Source: Actinomycetes bacterium
GTDB taxonomy: Bacteria; Actinomycetota; Actinomycetes; Actinomycetales; Cellulomonadaceae
DNA: 51,139 bases
Direction: 5' to 3'
Assembly (NCBI GenBank): GCA_021778635.1
Contig: JAJYCD010000014.1
Location: forward strand, 1-51,139
The notes below the pieces were generated by a model. That model was not told the origin of the DNA. It worked only from the letters and a program-made list of their open reading frames with translations, and made no database searches. Made by a program: the position numbers and the translations under genes. Positions 8,336 to 16,106 of this stretch are shown here, piece by piece (within the stretch, counting starts at the first letter, position 1; each line of letters starts with the position of its first letter).

Positions 8336-8539
8336 TCAGTCGTGCGCGGACGCTCCGGGCGGGGTCGACGCTTCCGGACTCGCCCCCTCGGCCGGCAGCT
8401 CGGCGGGCGGTGTGTAGCCCGCCTCGGCTCCGTCCCCGTCGGACCCTGGCGTCGGTTCCGACTCGTCCGACGTGATGGGCTCGGGGTGGTCGCGGTGCGC
8501 GTCGCCCCGTTCGGCGCTGTTGGTGGATCCGAGACCCAT
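8336..8539 (-). CDS. Small acidic, disordered protein
   Basis: 67 residues, starting at the ATG at 8539, which has AAGGAG seven bases upstream; an upstream extension to 8653 is open but lacks such a site. The sequence is rich in Glu, Asp, Ser, Pro and Gly, with no hydrophobic core, Cys or recognised motif, and should be intrinsically disordered. The clean ribosome site and position between two stress-type small genes support it as real. The function is unknown. Confidence 0.55.
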   Translation of the reverse strand: MGLGSTNSAERGDAHRDHPEPITSDESEPTPGSDGDGAEAGYTPPAELPAEGASPEASTPPGASAHD

Positions 8540-8666
8540 CAGCTTCTCCTTGCTCGAGGTGGAAACCCGCGCGCCTCGCGCGGGCCGCATGGCACCGAGA
8601 GCCGTCCTCGACCGCTCCGAGGAGCGACGCTCGGCCTCGTGCAACGCAGACACTCGGTGCAGACAC

Positions 8667-8837
8667 TCAGTCGAGAGCGTCCTTGACCTTCTCGCCGGCC
8701 TGCTTGAGGTCGGCAGCGACCTTGTCGGAACGGCCCTTGGCCTCGAGCTCTCGATCGCCGGTCATCTTCCCGGCGCTCTCCTTCGCCTGGCCGACTGCTT
8801 CCTGGGCGGAGTTCTTCGCCTTGTCTGCGACTCCCAT
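8667..8837 (-). CDS. CsbD family stress protein
   Basis: 56 residues in the short, highly charged helical CsbD pattern: MGVADKAKNSAQEAVGQAKE, then a GKMTGDRELEAKGR core and DLKQAGEKVKDAL. CsbD proteins are abundant general-stress proteins, sigma-B controlled in Bacillus, with no known biochemical activity. The ATG at 8837 is chosen because GAAGGGAG lies about 7 bases before it; an in-frame ATG at 8855 is less likely. Confidence 0.85.
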   Translation of the reverse strand: MGVADKAKNSAQEAVGQAKESAGKMTGDRELEAKGRSDKVAADLKQAGEKVKDALD

Positions 8838-9158
8838 GAGGGCTCCCTTCGTCATGATCGCCCCGGTGCGGGGTACGGCCGAGGCTAGGTCGGGACCGCG
8901 CCGCCGGCGAGTCGAACAGGCGCCCCGACGACGCCGGGCCCGCGCGCCGGGCGCACGAGCCGTTCACCCGCGGCTCGCGTCGACACCGGCTGCGATCGCA
9001 GGCATCATGAGGGTCCAGGGCCGCCGCCGCTGCGCTTCACGGGACGGGCCGGGAAGACGAGCTGAGGGTGCCGCCTTCGACGGCGACGAGCTGTCCCCAC
9101 GGTTCAAGGAGCGGGCCGGGGGCGGCCGCGACCGTCACAGACTCTGCCGGAGGATCTG
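8838..9158. other. Divergent intergenic region between csbD-like and PAS-ANTAR-STAS genes
   Basis: About 320 bases that must hold the promoters of both flanking genes. I see no clear sigma-factor hexamer pair and no convincing small gene. The last bases (GGAGGATCTG) form the ribosome site of the gene at 9159. Confidence 0.5.
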
Positions 9159-10286
9159 ATGACGCAACCGACGAACAGCATGCCTGCGCGCCCCAGGGCC
9201 GAGCGCTCGGCGGTTCCGATGGGCACGCTCACCGCGCGGCATGGCGCGTGGTCGTGGTCCGACACCGTGTACGCCATCCATGGCTTCGAACCGGGAGACG
9301 TCGTACCCACGGCCGCCGTCATGCTGTCCCACTGCCACCCCGGAGACCGCGCCGGTCTCTCGACCCTGCTGAACATGGTGGGTCACAGGTCGGAGGCGAC
9401 GTGCGAGGCCGCGCAGTACCGGCTCATCGACGCCGTCGGTCGAGAGCACTGGGTGGCACTCTCGCTCGAGTTCCTGCCCGGCGAGGAGCTCGCGCGCGGG
9501 ACGCTGCTGGACCTCACCGATCGCTACACGACCTCCAGCGCCCTCGTCGTGAATGCGATGCTCGCGACCGCGCTCGAGTCCCGCAGCATCATCGACCAGG
9601 CCAAGGGCGTCGTGCGACTCGTGTACGGGACGGACGACGCGACGGCGTTCGCCTTGCTCAAGTCGTACTCGCAGCAGACCAACGTCAAGCTCCGCACGAT
9701 CGCCGAGACCATCGTCGAGTCCCTCGGACGGGCGCACGCCCTGCCTCCGGCCGTGAGACGCGCGCTCGATGACGCGTTCCTGGTCCTCGGCGCGAGCGGC
9801 CACGACCGGGCGGGCCGGTCGGCGGAGGTCGTCGCCCCGGCGCCGGGCGGCGCAGCGCGACCGCACGCGCCTGAGGCGCCGGGCGACGTCGAGCTCGCCG
9901 TGCACGTCGAGGCGGATGCCGTGATGGTCGTCGTCGTCGGGGACCTCGACGCCTCGGCCGCCCCCGCGTTCGCTGCGACCCTTCGCGCGGCGTCCGAGCA
10001 GGTCCGACCCCAGCGACCGCTCGTGATCGATCTCACCGGGTGCGTGCACGTCGGACCGGAGGCACTCACCGGGCTGGCCGCCACCCAGCGCAGGCTGACC
10101 ACGTCGGGCGGGACGATCCACGCGCTCATCGGTGACCAGATGCCCGAGCCGCGCGTGATCGCCGCAGTTGTCGACACCGCCATCGTTCCCTCGCACATCC
10201 CGGCCGGCGTCGAGCCGGTGGCACCCCGCGCGTCCACAGTCCTGCGGGGTGGATCGACGAGACGGCCGGACCGGTCCGAGCGGTGA
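9159..10286 (+). CDS. PAS-like / ANTAR / STAS fusion regulator
   Basis: 375 residues with three parts. Residues about 20-125 resemble a PAS fold (WSWSDTVYAIHGFEPGDVVP, then a YRLIDAVGREHWVAL strand pair). About 130-190 is an ANTAR RNA-binding domain (ESRSIIDQAKGVVRLVYG, TIAETIVESLG). About 245-350 is a STAS domain (VVVVGDLDASAAPAF, LVIDLTGCVHVGPEALTGL). In anti-anti-sigma STAS proteins the equivalent of VGPEAL reads MDSSGL, with the second Ser phosphorylated; here Glu301 takes that place. The ATG follows GGAGG. A fusion of RNA-binding antiterminator and partner-switch domain is uncommon; the nearby PP2C phosphatase gives it a plausible pathway, but the link is inferred. Confidence 0.8.
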   Translation: MTQPTNSMPARPRAERSAVPMGTLTARHGAWSWSDTVYAIHGFEPGDVVPTAAVMLSHCHPGDRAGLSTLLNMVGHRSEATCEAAQYRLIDAVGREHWVALSLEFLPGEELARGTLLDLTDRYTTSSALVVNAMLATALESRSIIDQAKGVVRLVYGTDDATAFALLKSYSQQTNVKLRTIAETIVESLGRAHALPPAVRRALDDAFLVLGASGHDRAGRSAEVVAPAPGGAARPHAPEAPGDVELAVHVEADAVMVVVVGDLDASAAPAFAATLRAASEQVRPQRPLVIDLTGCVHVGPEALTGLAATQRRLTTSGGTIHALIGDQMPEPRVIAAVVDTAIVPSHIPAGVEPVAPRASTVLRGGSTRRPDRSER

Positions 10287-10492
10287 CGCCCGCTCGACCG
10301 GCACACCGGGGACGAGGCCGGCGAGGGATCGCGGTCGGCACCAGACCGTGACCCCGCGCGCATCGATCAGCGACCCGAGACTCTGAGGGGACCGGCGACG
10401 AGGCACGACCCCGTGCGACGACGGCTGGACCAAGGTGCTCCTGCGACCCGCCGCCTGACCCCCGCCACCGCCACTCACCAACGAGAACCATC

Positions 10493-10987
10493 ATGTTCGA
10501 GCGCCTGCGCACCACCGACGACCTGTTCACCTTCCGCCTCGGGTCACTGCTGTCAGCAGAGCACGACTCGCTCGACATGCTCGGCGTGCTCGAAGCCGCC
10601 GTCACCCGCCCCGAGCTGAAGCGGCTGTTCTCCGAGCACGCGAAGGAGACCCGCCAGCAGATCGCCAACGTCGAACGATGCTTCGAGATCCTCGGCAAGC
10701 CCATCGGCGACTCCCCGTCGCCGACCACCAAGGGCCTGGCAGAAGAGGCAACCTCCCTGATGCGCAAGACCGACGACTCCTTGATCGACGCCATCGCCCT
10801 GTCCGGCGGCCTGGAGACCGAGCACTACGAGATCGCCACCTACACCACCCTCATCGACATGGCCGACGCGCAAGACCTCTCGGAGATCACGGTCCTGCTC
10901 GAAGCCAACCTCGCCCAGGAGAAGGAAGCCTCAGAGAAGCTGGCCGCCGCGGCGAAGAGAGTGACCCACCAGAGCTCCGCAGCCTGA
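10493..10987 (+). CDS. Ferritin-like DUF892 (YciF-type) protein
   Basis: A 164-residue, all-helical protein of the YciE/YciF family, with a four-helix ferritin-like bundle. The likely metal ligands are the Glu and His residues of SLLSAEHDSLDML, SEHAKETRQQIANVE, SGGLETEHYEIATY and EANLAQEKEASEKL. Family members are induced by osmotic or oxidative stress and bear a dinuclear metal site; the reaction is unknown. It forms its own unit: about 200 bases of leader upstream and a strong terminator directly downstream. The start at 10493 has only a weak purine stretch (ACGAGAA) before it. Confidence 0.85.
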   Translation: MFERLRTTDDLFTFRLGSLLSAEHDSLDMLGVLEAAVTRPELKRLFSEHAKETRQQIANVERCFEILGKPIGDSPSPTTKGLAEEATSLMRKTDDSLIDAIALSGGLETEHYEIATYTTLIDMADAQDLSEITVLLEANLAQEKEASEKLAAAAKRVTHQSSAA

Positions 10988-10995
10988 GACAGCGC

Positions 10996-11032
10996 CCTGC
11001 CGTGAGGACGGCGTGCCCGTCCTCACGGCAGG
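10996..11032 (+). terminator. Strong hairpin terminator after the DUF892 gene
   Basis: Perfect 16-bp stem, arms 10996-11011 and 11017-11032, loop CGTGC, starting 9 bases after the stop codon. Confidence 0.85.
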
Positions 11033-11148
11033 ACGCCGGGCCTCACGCAGCCGACCGACGGCGGGGCAGCCCGCGCCCGCCTCACCGTCCCTGGACTGCT
11101 GACCCGTCGCTGTCGACGGCGTCGGTCCGCCTACCGCGCACCGTCTCG

Positions 11149-11382
11149 CTACGGTGCCGAGAAGCCGATCGCCTTGTGCGTGCCGTCGCAATACGGCTTG
11201 ATCGTCGATGCTCCGCACCGGCACAGAGCCACGGTCGTGCGTCGCCGCGGCACGATGCTGCCCATGTCGTCGACGATCTGCACATCTCCGCGCACCAAGA
11301 TCGGCCCGTCCGGGCACGTCACGATCGTTGGTCGCGTCCGGTCCCGTCGCGAGGTCACGTCGTCGTCCGAGCGGCCCGTCAC
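11149..11382 (-). CDS. CDGSH iron-sulfur domain protein
   Basis: 77 residues. The cluster-binding motif is CRCGASTIKPYCDGTHKAI: three Cys and one His in the C-x-C-x2-S-x3-P-x-C-D-G-x-H order that ligates a [2Fe-2S] cluster in mitoNEET-type proteins. The upstream part (CPDGPILVRGDVQIVDD) is the beta scaffold common to bacterial CDGSH proteins. The GTG start at 11382 overlaps the TGA of the upstream diiron-protein gene (GTGA), so the two are translationally coupled. A role as redox partner or cluster carrier for that neighbour is inferred. Confidence 0.85.
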   Translation of the reverse strand: MTGRSDDDVTSRRDRTRPTIVTCPDGPILVRGDVQIVDDMGSIVPRRRTTVALCRCGASTIKPYCDGTHKAIGFSAP

Positions 11383-12386
11383 GGGACCCTCAGCGAGGTC
11401 CGGCCCGACTTCCAGGCCGGCAGCACGTGACAGGCGACGAGGTCGTCCAGGAGGAGTCCCGACGCGGCCCCGAACAGGATGTCGGGCGCGAGCTCCGGCT
11501 CCTGCTCGGCAAGGCCTCCCGCAAGCTCGCGCCCGGCGATCTGCTCGTGCACCGCGTCGGCCTCGACGTGCTCGTCGAAGTACCAGGTCGTGTCCGCGCC
11601 GAAGCCGTGACGACGAAACCCGTCTCCGTAGAGCCGGTTGGGCATCGACGACGTCATCTCGAAGGCAGCAAGGTGCCCGGCGACCGCGCCCCGCCACCGC
11701 CGGTGCAGCCCGAACAGCGACATGACGTTTACGGCAGCCAGTGTCACCGCCGGCACCTGCTCGACGTACGCCCCGTACCGCGAGTCGAGCCCCGCCCCAC
11801 GCATCGTCCGTGCGAACAGCTCCGCGTGCATCCGGTCCGGGGCTCCGCCGCCGTACTCGTCCGCCTGGATCTCCACCAGAGCCGCCTTCGCGCGACCCTC
11901 GAGCCGCGGGATCGCCCACGTGTGCGGATCCGCCTCCTTGAGCTGGTACACCGACCGGTGGATGAGGAACTCCCGCAGCTGCTCGAGCGTCGCGCGCTTC
12001 GCCACGTGCCGTGCCACGCTCGGGCCCGGGCCCGGCGCCGTCATCGCGAACAGGGCGTCCGCGATCGCACCACGTTCCGCCCGGATGCCGCCGGGCACCA
12101 CGACCCGCTCCCTCAGCGCCGACTCGAACGCCTCCTCCAGAACCGCCCGGACGGCAAGCAGACCGGGATCCCACTCCCACTCGTCCGCCACGTCGCTGAA
12201 CCCGCGGTAGAACAGCTCATCGAGGACGAACAACGCGAGCTGGACGTCGTCGTCCAGCAACACGTCGGGGCTACGGCGGATGGCATGCCCTGCGACCTCG
12301 ACAGCGGCCGCGGGCGTGCCACCCGCCGAGGTGAGCGTGCTGATCACGGCGGCGCTGAGAGCGCCACGGGCACCAGGAAGATCCAC
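11379..12386 (-). CDS. Iron-containing redox enzyme family (haem-oxygenase-like diiron) protein
   Basis: About 335 residues of the haem-oxygenase-like diiron oxidase/oxygenase fold (iron-containing redox enzyme family). Metal-ligand-like helices are seen as LVEIQADEYGGGAPDRMHAE (Glu, Glu, His) and YFDEHVEADAVHEQIAG (His, Glu, His), with AKRATLEQLREFLIHRSVYQ earlier in the helical core. The open frame reaches 12776, but that part overlaps the divergent SDR gene. I chose the GTG at 12386 because AAGGA lies 5 bases before it; GTG 12455 is an alternative. Members oxidise diverse small substrates; the substrate here is unknown. The downstream CDGSH gene is coupled by a GTGA overlap. Confidence 0.75.
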   Translation of the reverse strand: MDLPGARGALSAAVISTLTSAGGTPAAAVEVAGHAIRRSPDVLLDDDVQLALFVLDELFYRGFSDVADEWEWDPGLLAVRAVLEEAFESALRERVVVPGGIRAERGAIADALFAMTAPGPGPSVARHVAKRATLEQLREFLIHRSVYQLKEADPHTWAIPRLEGRAKAALVEIQADEYGGGAPDRMHAELFARTMRGAGLDSRYGAYVEQVPAVTLAAVNVMSLFGLHRRWRGAVAGHLAAFEMTSSMPNRLYGDGFRRHGFGADTTWYFDEHVEADAVHEQIAGRELAGGLAEQEPELAPDILFGAASGLLLDDLVACHVLPAWKSGRTSLRVP

Positions 12387-12576
12387 AGCGGTCCTTGGAG
12401 GCGAAGGCGATGCAGGGTCCCCGAGGCTGGAGCAGCTCGCCACGTCGAGCGTCACACATCCGCCGGATGCCGCAACCGCACCGGCTTGCTCCGGGTGCGG
12501 ACGGCACGAGCGTTTCGTATCGTCGATGGCTCCGGCGCGAGAACGGTGCACGGTGGAGGCGAGAGAGAGCGGACCC

Positions 12577-13602
12577 ATGGAACAGTCCCAGGTGGAACGC
12601 GGTGACGTCGTCGTCGTGACCGGTGCGAGCGGAGGGATCGGACGCGCGTCCGCCGTCGAGTTCGCGCGGAGGGGGGCGCGGGTGGCGCTGCTCGCACGCG
12701 GTGAGGTGGGTCTCGCCGGTGTCGCGGCAGAGGTCGAGCGTGCCGGTGGAGAGGCCCTCGTCGTGCCGGTCGACATGGCCGACGCTCAGGCTGTCTCGGT
12801 CGCGGCGGGAACCGTCGAGTCCGCGCTCGGGCCCATCGACGTCTGGGTCAACGTGGCCTTCTCGTCCGTCTTCGCGCGGTTCGACGACATCACGCCCGAG
12901 GAGTACCAGCGGGCCACCGAGGTGAGCTACCTCGGTTACGTGTTCGGCACGATGGCCGCCCTGCGACGCATGAAGCCTCGCAACCGCGGCACGATCGTCC
13001 AGGTCGGCTCCGCGCTCGCATACCGCGGGATCCCGCTGCAGACGGCGTACTGCGGGGCGAAGCACGCCATCCAGGGCTTCCACGAGGCCCTGCGCTGCGA
13101 GCTCCTGCACGAAGCCAGCGGCGTGCACGTCACGATGGTGCAGATGCCCGCCGTGAACACGCCGCAGTTCTCGTGGCTGCTGAACAAGCTGCCGCGGCAC
13201 GCCCAGCCGGTACCGCCGATCTACGACCCTGAGCTCGCCGGACGGGCGGTGGTGTTCGCCGCCGAGCACCCGCGCCGACGCGAGTACTGGGTCGGCACGA
13301 GCACCGCCGCGACCCTGGCCGCGAACGCGCTGGCGCCGGGGCTGCTGGATCGCTACCTGGCACGCACCGGGTTCGCCTCGCAGCAGACTCCCGAGCGGGC
13401 AGATCCCGACGTGCCCGGCAACCTGTGGAAGCCGGCGGACGGCCACGACGGCCACGACTACGGGATGCGTGGGGTGTTCACGCCGCAGTCGCACGCGAGC
13501 GATCCCCAGCAGTGGGCGTCCCACCACCACGGGACGCTCGCGGCGCTCGGAGCTGCGGCCGTGGGAGTCGGCGCCTACCTGGCCGGACGCGGTCGCCGGT
13601 GA
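12577..13602 (+). CDS. SDR family oxidoreductase with C-terminal membrane anchor
   Basis: 341 residues. The N-terminal Rossmann fold has TGASGGIGRASAVEFARRGA, the catalytic part QVGSALAYRGIPLQTAYCGAK (Ser, Tyr, Lys) and a MVQMPAVNTPQF loop. This core ends near residue 250, after which comes a 90-residue extension with His/Asp-rich stretches and a final hydrophobic helix (TLAALGAAAVGVGAYLAG) and basic tail, suggesting attachment to the inner face of the membrane. It is divergent from the diiron-protein gene across about 190 bases. Its TGA overlaps the GTG of the next gene. The substrate is unknown. Confidence 0.8.
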   Translation: MEQSQVERGDVVVVTGASGGIGRASAVEFARRGARVALLARGEVGLAGVAAEVERAGGEALVVPVDMADAQAVSVAAGTVESALGPIDVWVNVAFSSVFARFDDITPEEYQRATEVSYLGYVFGTMAALRRMKPRNRGTIVQVGSALAYRGIPLQTAYCGAKHAIQGFHEALRCELLHEASGVHVTMVQMPAVNTPQFSWLLNKLPRHAQPVPPIYDPELAGRAVVFAAEHPRRREYWVGTSTAATLAANALAPGLLDRYLARTGFASQQTPERADPDVPGNLWKPADGHDGHDYGMRGVFTPQSHASDPQQWASHHHGTLAALGAAAVGVGAYLAGRGRR

Positions 13603-13964
13603 GCGGCGCCGAGAGCGCCGGCCGGCTCCTGGGGGTCACGCAGATCGGGCTCGGGGTCGCCGTGCTCGGCGCCCCGCGCCACGTCCTCGGATCGATCGGC
13701 GCCGCGGACGACTCCGCGACCCGCGTCGTCGCGCGGGTCCTGGGGATCAGGCTGGTCGGCCAAGGCCTCGTCGTGACGTGCGTCCCTCGGGCCGACGTGC
13801 TCCGGGCATCCGCCGTGGTCGACGTCGCGCATGCGGCGAGCATGGTGCCGGTCGCCGTGCGGTGGGCCGCTCACCGTCACGCCGCGTCGGTGAGCGGCGC
13901 CCTCGCGGCCGTCGCGGCCGTCGCCGCCGTCGTGATCGCCACGCGAACGCAGAGGACGTCGTGA
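13599..13964 (+). CDS. Small membrane protein, unknown function
   Basis: 121 residues beginning at a GTG that overlaps the SDR stop (GTGA). Three or four hydrophobic segments (GVTQIGLGVAVLGAP, VLGIRLVGQGLVVTCV, the VVDVAHAASMVPVAV region and SGALAAVAAVAAVVIA). No recognised motif. Its own TGA in turn overlaps the GTG of the GH15 gene, so it is the middle of a translationally coupled trio. Confidence 0.7.
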   Translation: MSGAESAGRLLGVTQIGLGVAVLGAPRHVLGSIGAADDSATRVVARVLGIRLVGQGLVVTCVPRADVLRASAVVDVAHAASMVPVAVRWAAHRHAASVSGALAAVAAVAAVVIATRTQRTS

Positions 13965-15748
13965 TCGACGACCCGCTCGACACCTGGGCGCCGCAGGTCC
14001 TGCGTGACTACGCGCTGATCGCCGACGGAGAGCGCGGGGCGCTCTGCGGACCGCACGGGGACCTCGCGTGGATGTGTGCGCCCCGCTGGCACGACGACGC
14101 GGTGTTCTCCGTCCTCGTGGGAGGAGCGGGGTGCTACGCGGTCACGCCGGCCGAGCGGCACGTCTGGGGAGGCTACTACGAGCAGGGCACGCTGATCTGG
14201 CGGAACCGGTGGGTGACGACCAGCACCGTGATCGAGTGTCGCGACGCCTTGGCGATGCCCGCAGACCCGCACCGCGCCGTGGTCCTCCGACGGATCGAGG
14301 CCCAGGACGGCCCGGCACGCGTCCGGGTCGCGCTGGATGTCCGCGCCGGGTTCGGCACCCAGGCGATGACCTCGCTGCGGCACGATGCCGACGGACGCTG
14401 GACGGCGCGCAGCGGTGACCTCTGGCTGCGCTGGTCGGGCGCGCCGACGGCGGTGCGGGCCGAGTCGGATGGCCTCGTGGTCGATCTCGAGCTGGCTCCG
14501 CACGAGCGGAGAGACCTCGTGCTCGAGATCTCCGACACGCCGCTGCCGGCCCCGGTCGACTCGGAGGACGCGTGGCGCCGCACCGCCGAGGCGTGGGCCG
14601 ACGCCGTCCCGTCGCTCGAGGCCACGACCGCACCCGCCGATGCGCGACAGTCGTACGCGGTGCTGCGCGGACTGACGAGCCACGGCGGGGGGATGGTCGC
14701 AGCGGCCACGATGTCCTTGCCTGAACGCGCGGAGCGCGGCCGGAACTACGACTACCGGTACGTGTGGATACGCGACCAGTGCTATGCGGGTCTCGCGGTC
14801 GCTGCCGACGGTCCGCACGCCCTCCTGCAGTCTGCGACGAGCTTCGTCAGCGGCGCTCTGCTCGCGGACGGAACGCACCTGAGACCGGCGTACACGATCG
14901 ACGGCGGCCGCGTCCCCGACGAGACGCGGCTGGACCTGTCGGGATACCCGGGAGCGGCGGCTGTTCGGGGGAACTGGGTGAACAGCCAGTTCCAGCTCGA
15001 CGCGCCGGGTGAGGCCCTCCAGCTGTTCGCAGCTGCGGCCCGGTACGACCTGCTCGACCGCGACGTGGTCGCCGCTGCAGGAGTGGCGCTCGACACGATC
15101 GAGGAGCGTTGGCGCGAGCCCGACGCAGGGATCTGGGAGCTCGACGACGACTGGTGGACCCATTCGCGCCTGGCGTGCGTCGCCGGGCTCCGCAGCGCGG
15201 CGACCGTCGGCGCCTTCGGCGACCCGCAGCGGATGACCCGGCTGGCCGACGAGATCCTCGGTGAGACGTCACGACGGTGCCTGAACGCACGTGGGTACTG
15301 GCAGCGCAGCCCCGGGAACAGCTCCGTCGACGCCGCTCTGCTTCTACCGCCGGTCCGCGGCGCGCTGCCGGCCGAGGACCCGCGCACGCTCGCCACCCTG
15401 CAGCAGGTCCGCGACACCTTGCTCGTCGACGGATACGTCTACCGGTACGACATCGACGGAGCCGAGCTCGGCACGGAGGAGGGGGCGTTCCTGCTGTGCG
15501 GGTTCGTGCTCTCGCTCGCGGAGTGGCACCAAGGTCGTCGCGAGGACGCGGTCCGCGCGTTCGAGCGGAACCGCAGCGTCAGCGGACCGCCAGGACTCCT
15601 CTCGGAGGAGTTCGACGTCACCCAGCGGCAGCTGCGCGGGAACCTGCCGCAGGCATTCGTGCATGCGCTCCTCCTCGAGACGGCGGCGACGTTGGACCGC
15701 GACGGCACGGCCCGCAGAGGCCATGGCGCTCACGCATGCGGCGGCTGA
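13961..15748 (+). CDS. Glycoside hydrolase family 15 protein (glucoamylase/trehalase-like)
   Basis: 595 residues. An N-terminal beta-sandwich (about 1-220) is followed by the (alpha/alpha)6 catalytic barrel of GH15. Signature segments are NYDYRYVWIRDQCYAGLA, NWVNSQFQLDAPGEAL, PDAGIWELDD (Glu393 as probable general acid), ELGTEEGAFLLCGFVLSLA and LLSEEFD (Glu549/550, probable base). There is no signal peptide, so it acts in the cytoplasm. Family members release glucose from alpha-glucans or cleave trehalose; trehalase-type GH15 enzymes are common in actinobacteria. The GTG at 13961 overlaps the previous stop and has AGAGGA upstream. With glgA/glgC in the same window a glycogen or trehalose role is plausible but unproven. 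Confidence 0.85.
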   Translation: MIDDPLDTWAPQVLRDYALIADGERGALCGPHGDLAWMCAPRWHDDAVFSVLVGGAGCYAVTPAERHVWGGYYEQGTLIWRNRWVTTSTVIECRDALAMPADPHRAVVLRRIEAQDGPARVRVALDVRAGFGTQAMTSLRHDADGRWTARSGDLWLRWSGAPTAVRAESDGLVVDLELAPHERRDLVLEISDTPLPAPVDSEDAWRRTAEAWADAVPSLEATTAPADARQSYAVLRGLTSHGGGMVAAATMSLPERAERGRNYDYRYVWIRDQCYAGLAVAADGPHALLQSATSFVSGALLADGTHLRPAYTIDGGRVPDETRLDLSGYPGAAAVRGNWVNSQFQLDAPGEALQLFAAAARYDLLDRDVVAAAGVALDTIEERWREPDAGIWELDDDWWTHSRLACVAGLRSAATVGAFGDPQRMTRLADEILGETSRRCLNARGYWQRSPGNSSVDAALLLPPVRGALPAEDPRTLATLQQVRDTLLVDGYVYRYDIDGAELGTEEGAFLLCGFVLSLAEWHQGRREDAVRAFERNRSVSGPPGLLSEEFDVTQRQLRGNLPQAFVHALLLETAATLDRDGTARRGHGAHACGG

Positions 15749-16102
15749 CCCGGCGAGCGCGAGCGGCCGTTCGGCCGGAACGACGACGCCTGACTCTCCT
15801 GGGAGCACCGGCTCCCGAGCGGCAGCCTCTCGAGGCCCGACCCAGCGTCCACAGCGGGTTCGCCAGCCCAGGCGCCCCTGTTCGGAAGAGGTGGCAGTAC
15901 CCATGGACACCGTGCGCTTCGGAACGACACGCCTGCTCGGCACGTACCCGGCCAGGTTCGCCCTCGCCGGCACGGACCCGGCCGTCGCGAACCGGTCCCA
16001 GCCTCCGGGGGTGACTGACACCGCGATCTGGACGACTCGTGCCCGACGACGCGCCGCGCACGCGTCCATCCCGAACGGCGCGACGACGACCGGGGCGGAA
16101 CG
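15749..16102 (+). other. Gap between GH15 and DUF4396 genes
   Basis: About 350 bases. The only candidate coding element is the short frame 15903-16106, listed separately. I see no hairpin terminator and no recognisable promoter. Confidence 0.5.
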
Positions 16103-16106
16103 GTGA
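15903..16106 (+). CDS. Possible small protein upstream of DUF4396 gene
   Basis: A 67-residue frame starting MDTVRFGTTRLLGTYPARFA. For: the ATG is preceded by GAAGAGGTGG, and its TGA overlaps the GTG of the DUF4396 gene, the same GTGA junction used by neighbouring genes. Against: composition is basic and Ala/Thr-rich with no motif, and the purine stretch lies rather far upstream. It may be a leader peptide for the membrane protein or a chance frame. Confidence 0.3.
   Translation: MDTVRFGTTRLLGTYPARFALAGTDPAVANRSQPPGVTDTAIWTTRARRRAAHASIPNGATTTGAER

Noticed and set aside
12387..12776. Upstream extension of the diiron-protein frame to 12776
   Set aside because: It would overlap the divergent SDR gene and is low in complexity; the GTG at 12386 has AAGGA at good spacing.
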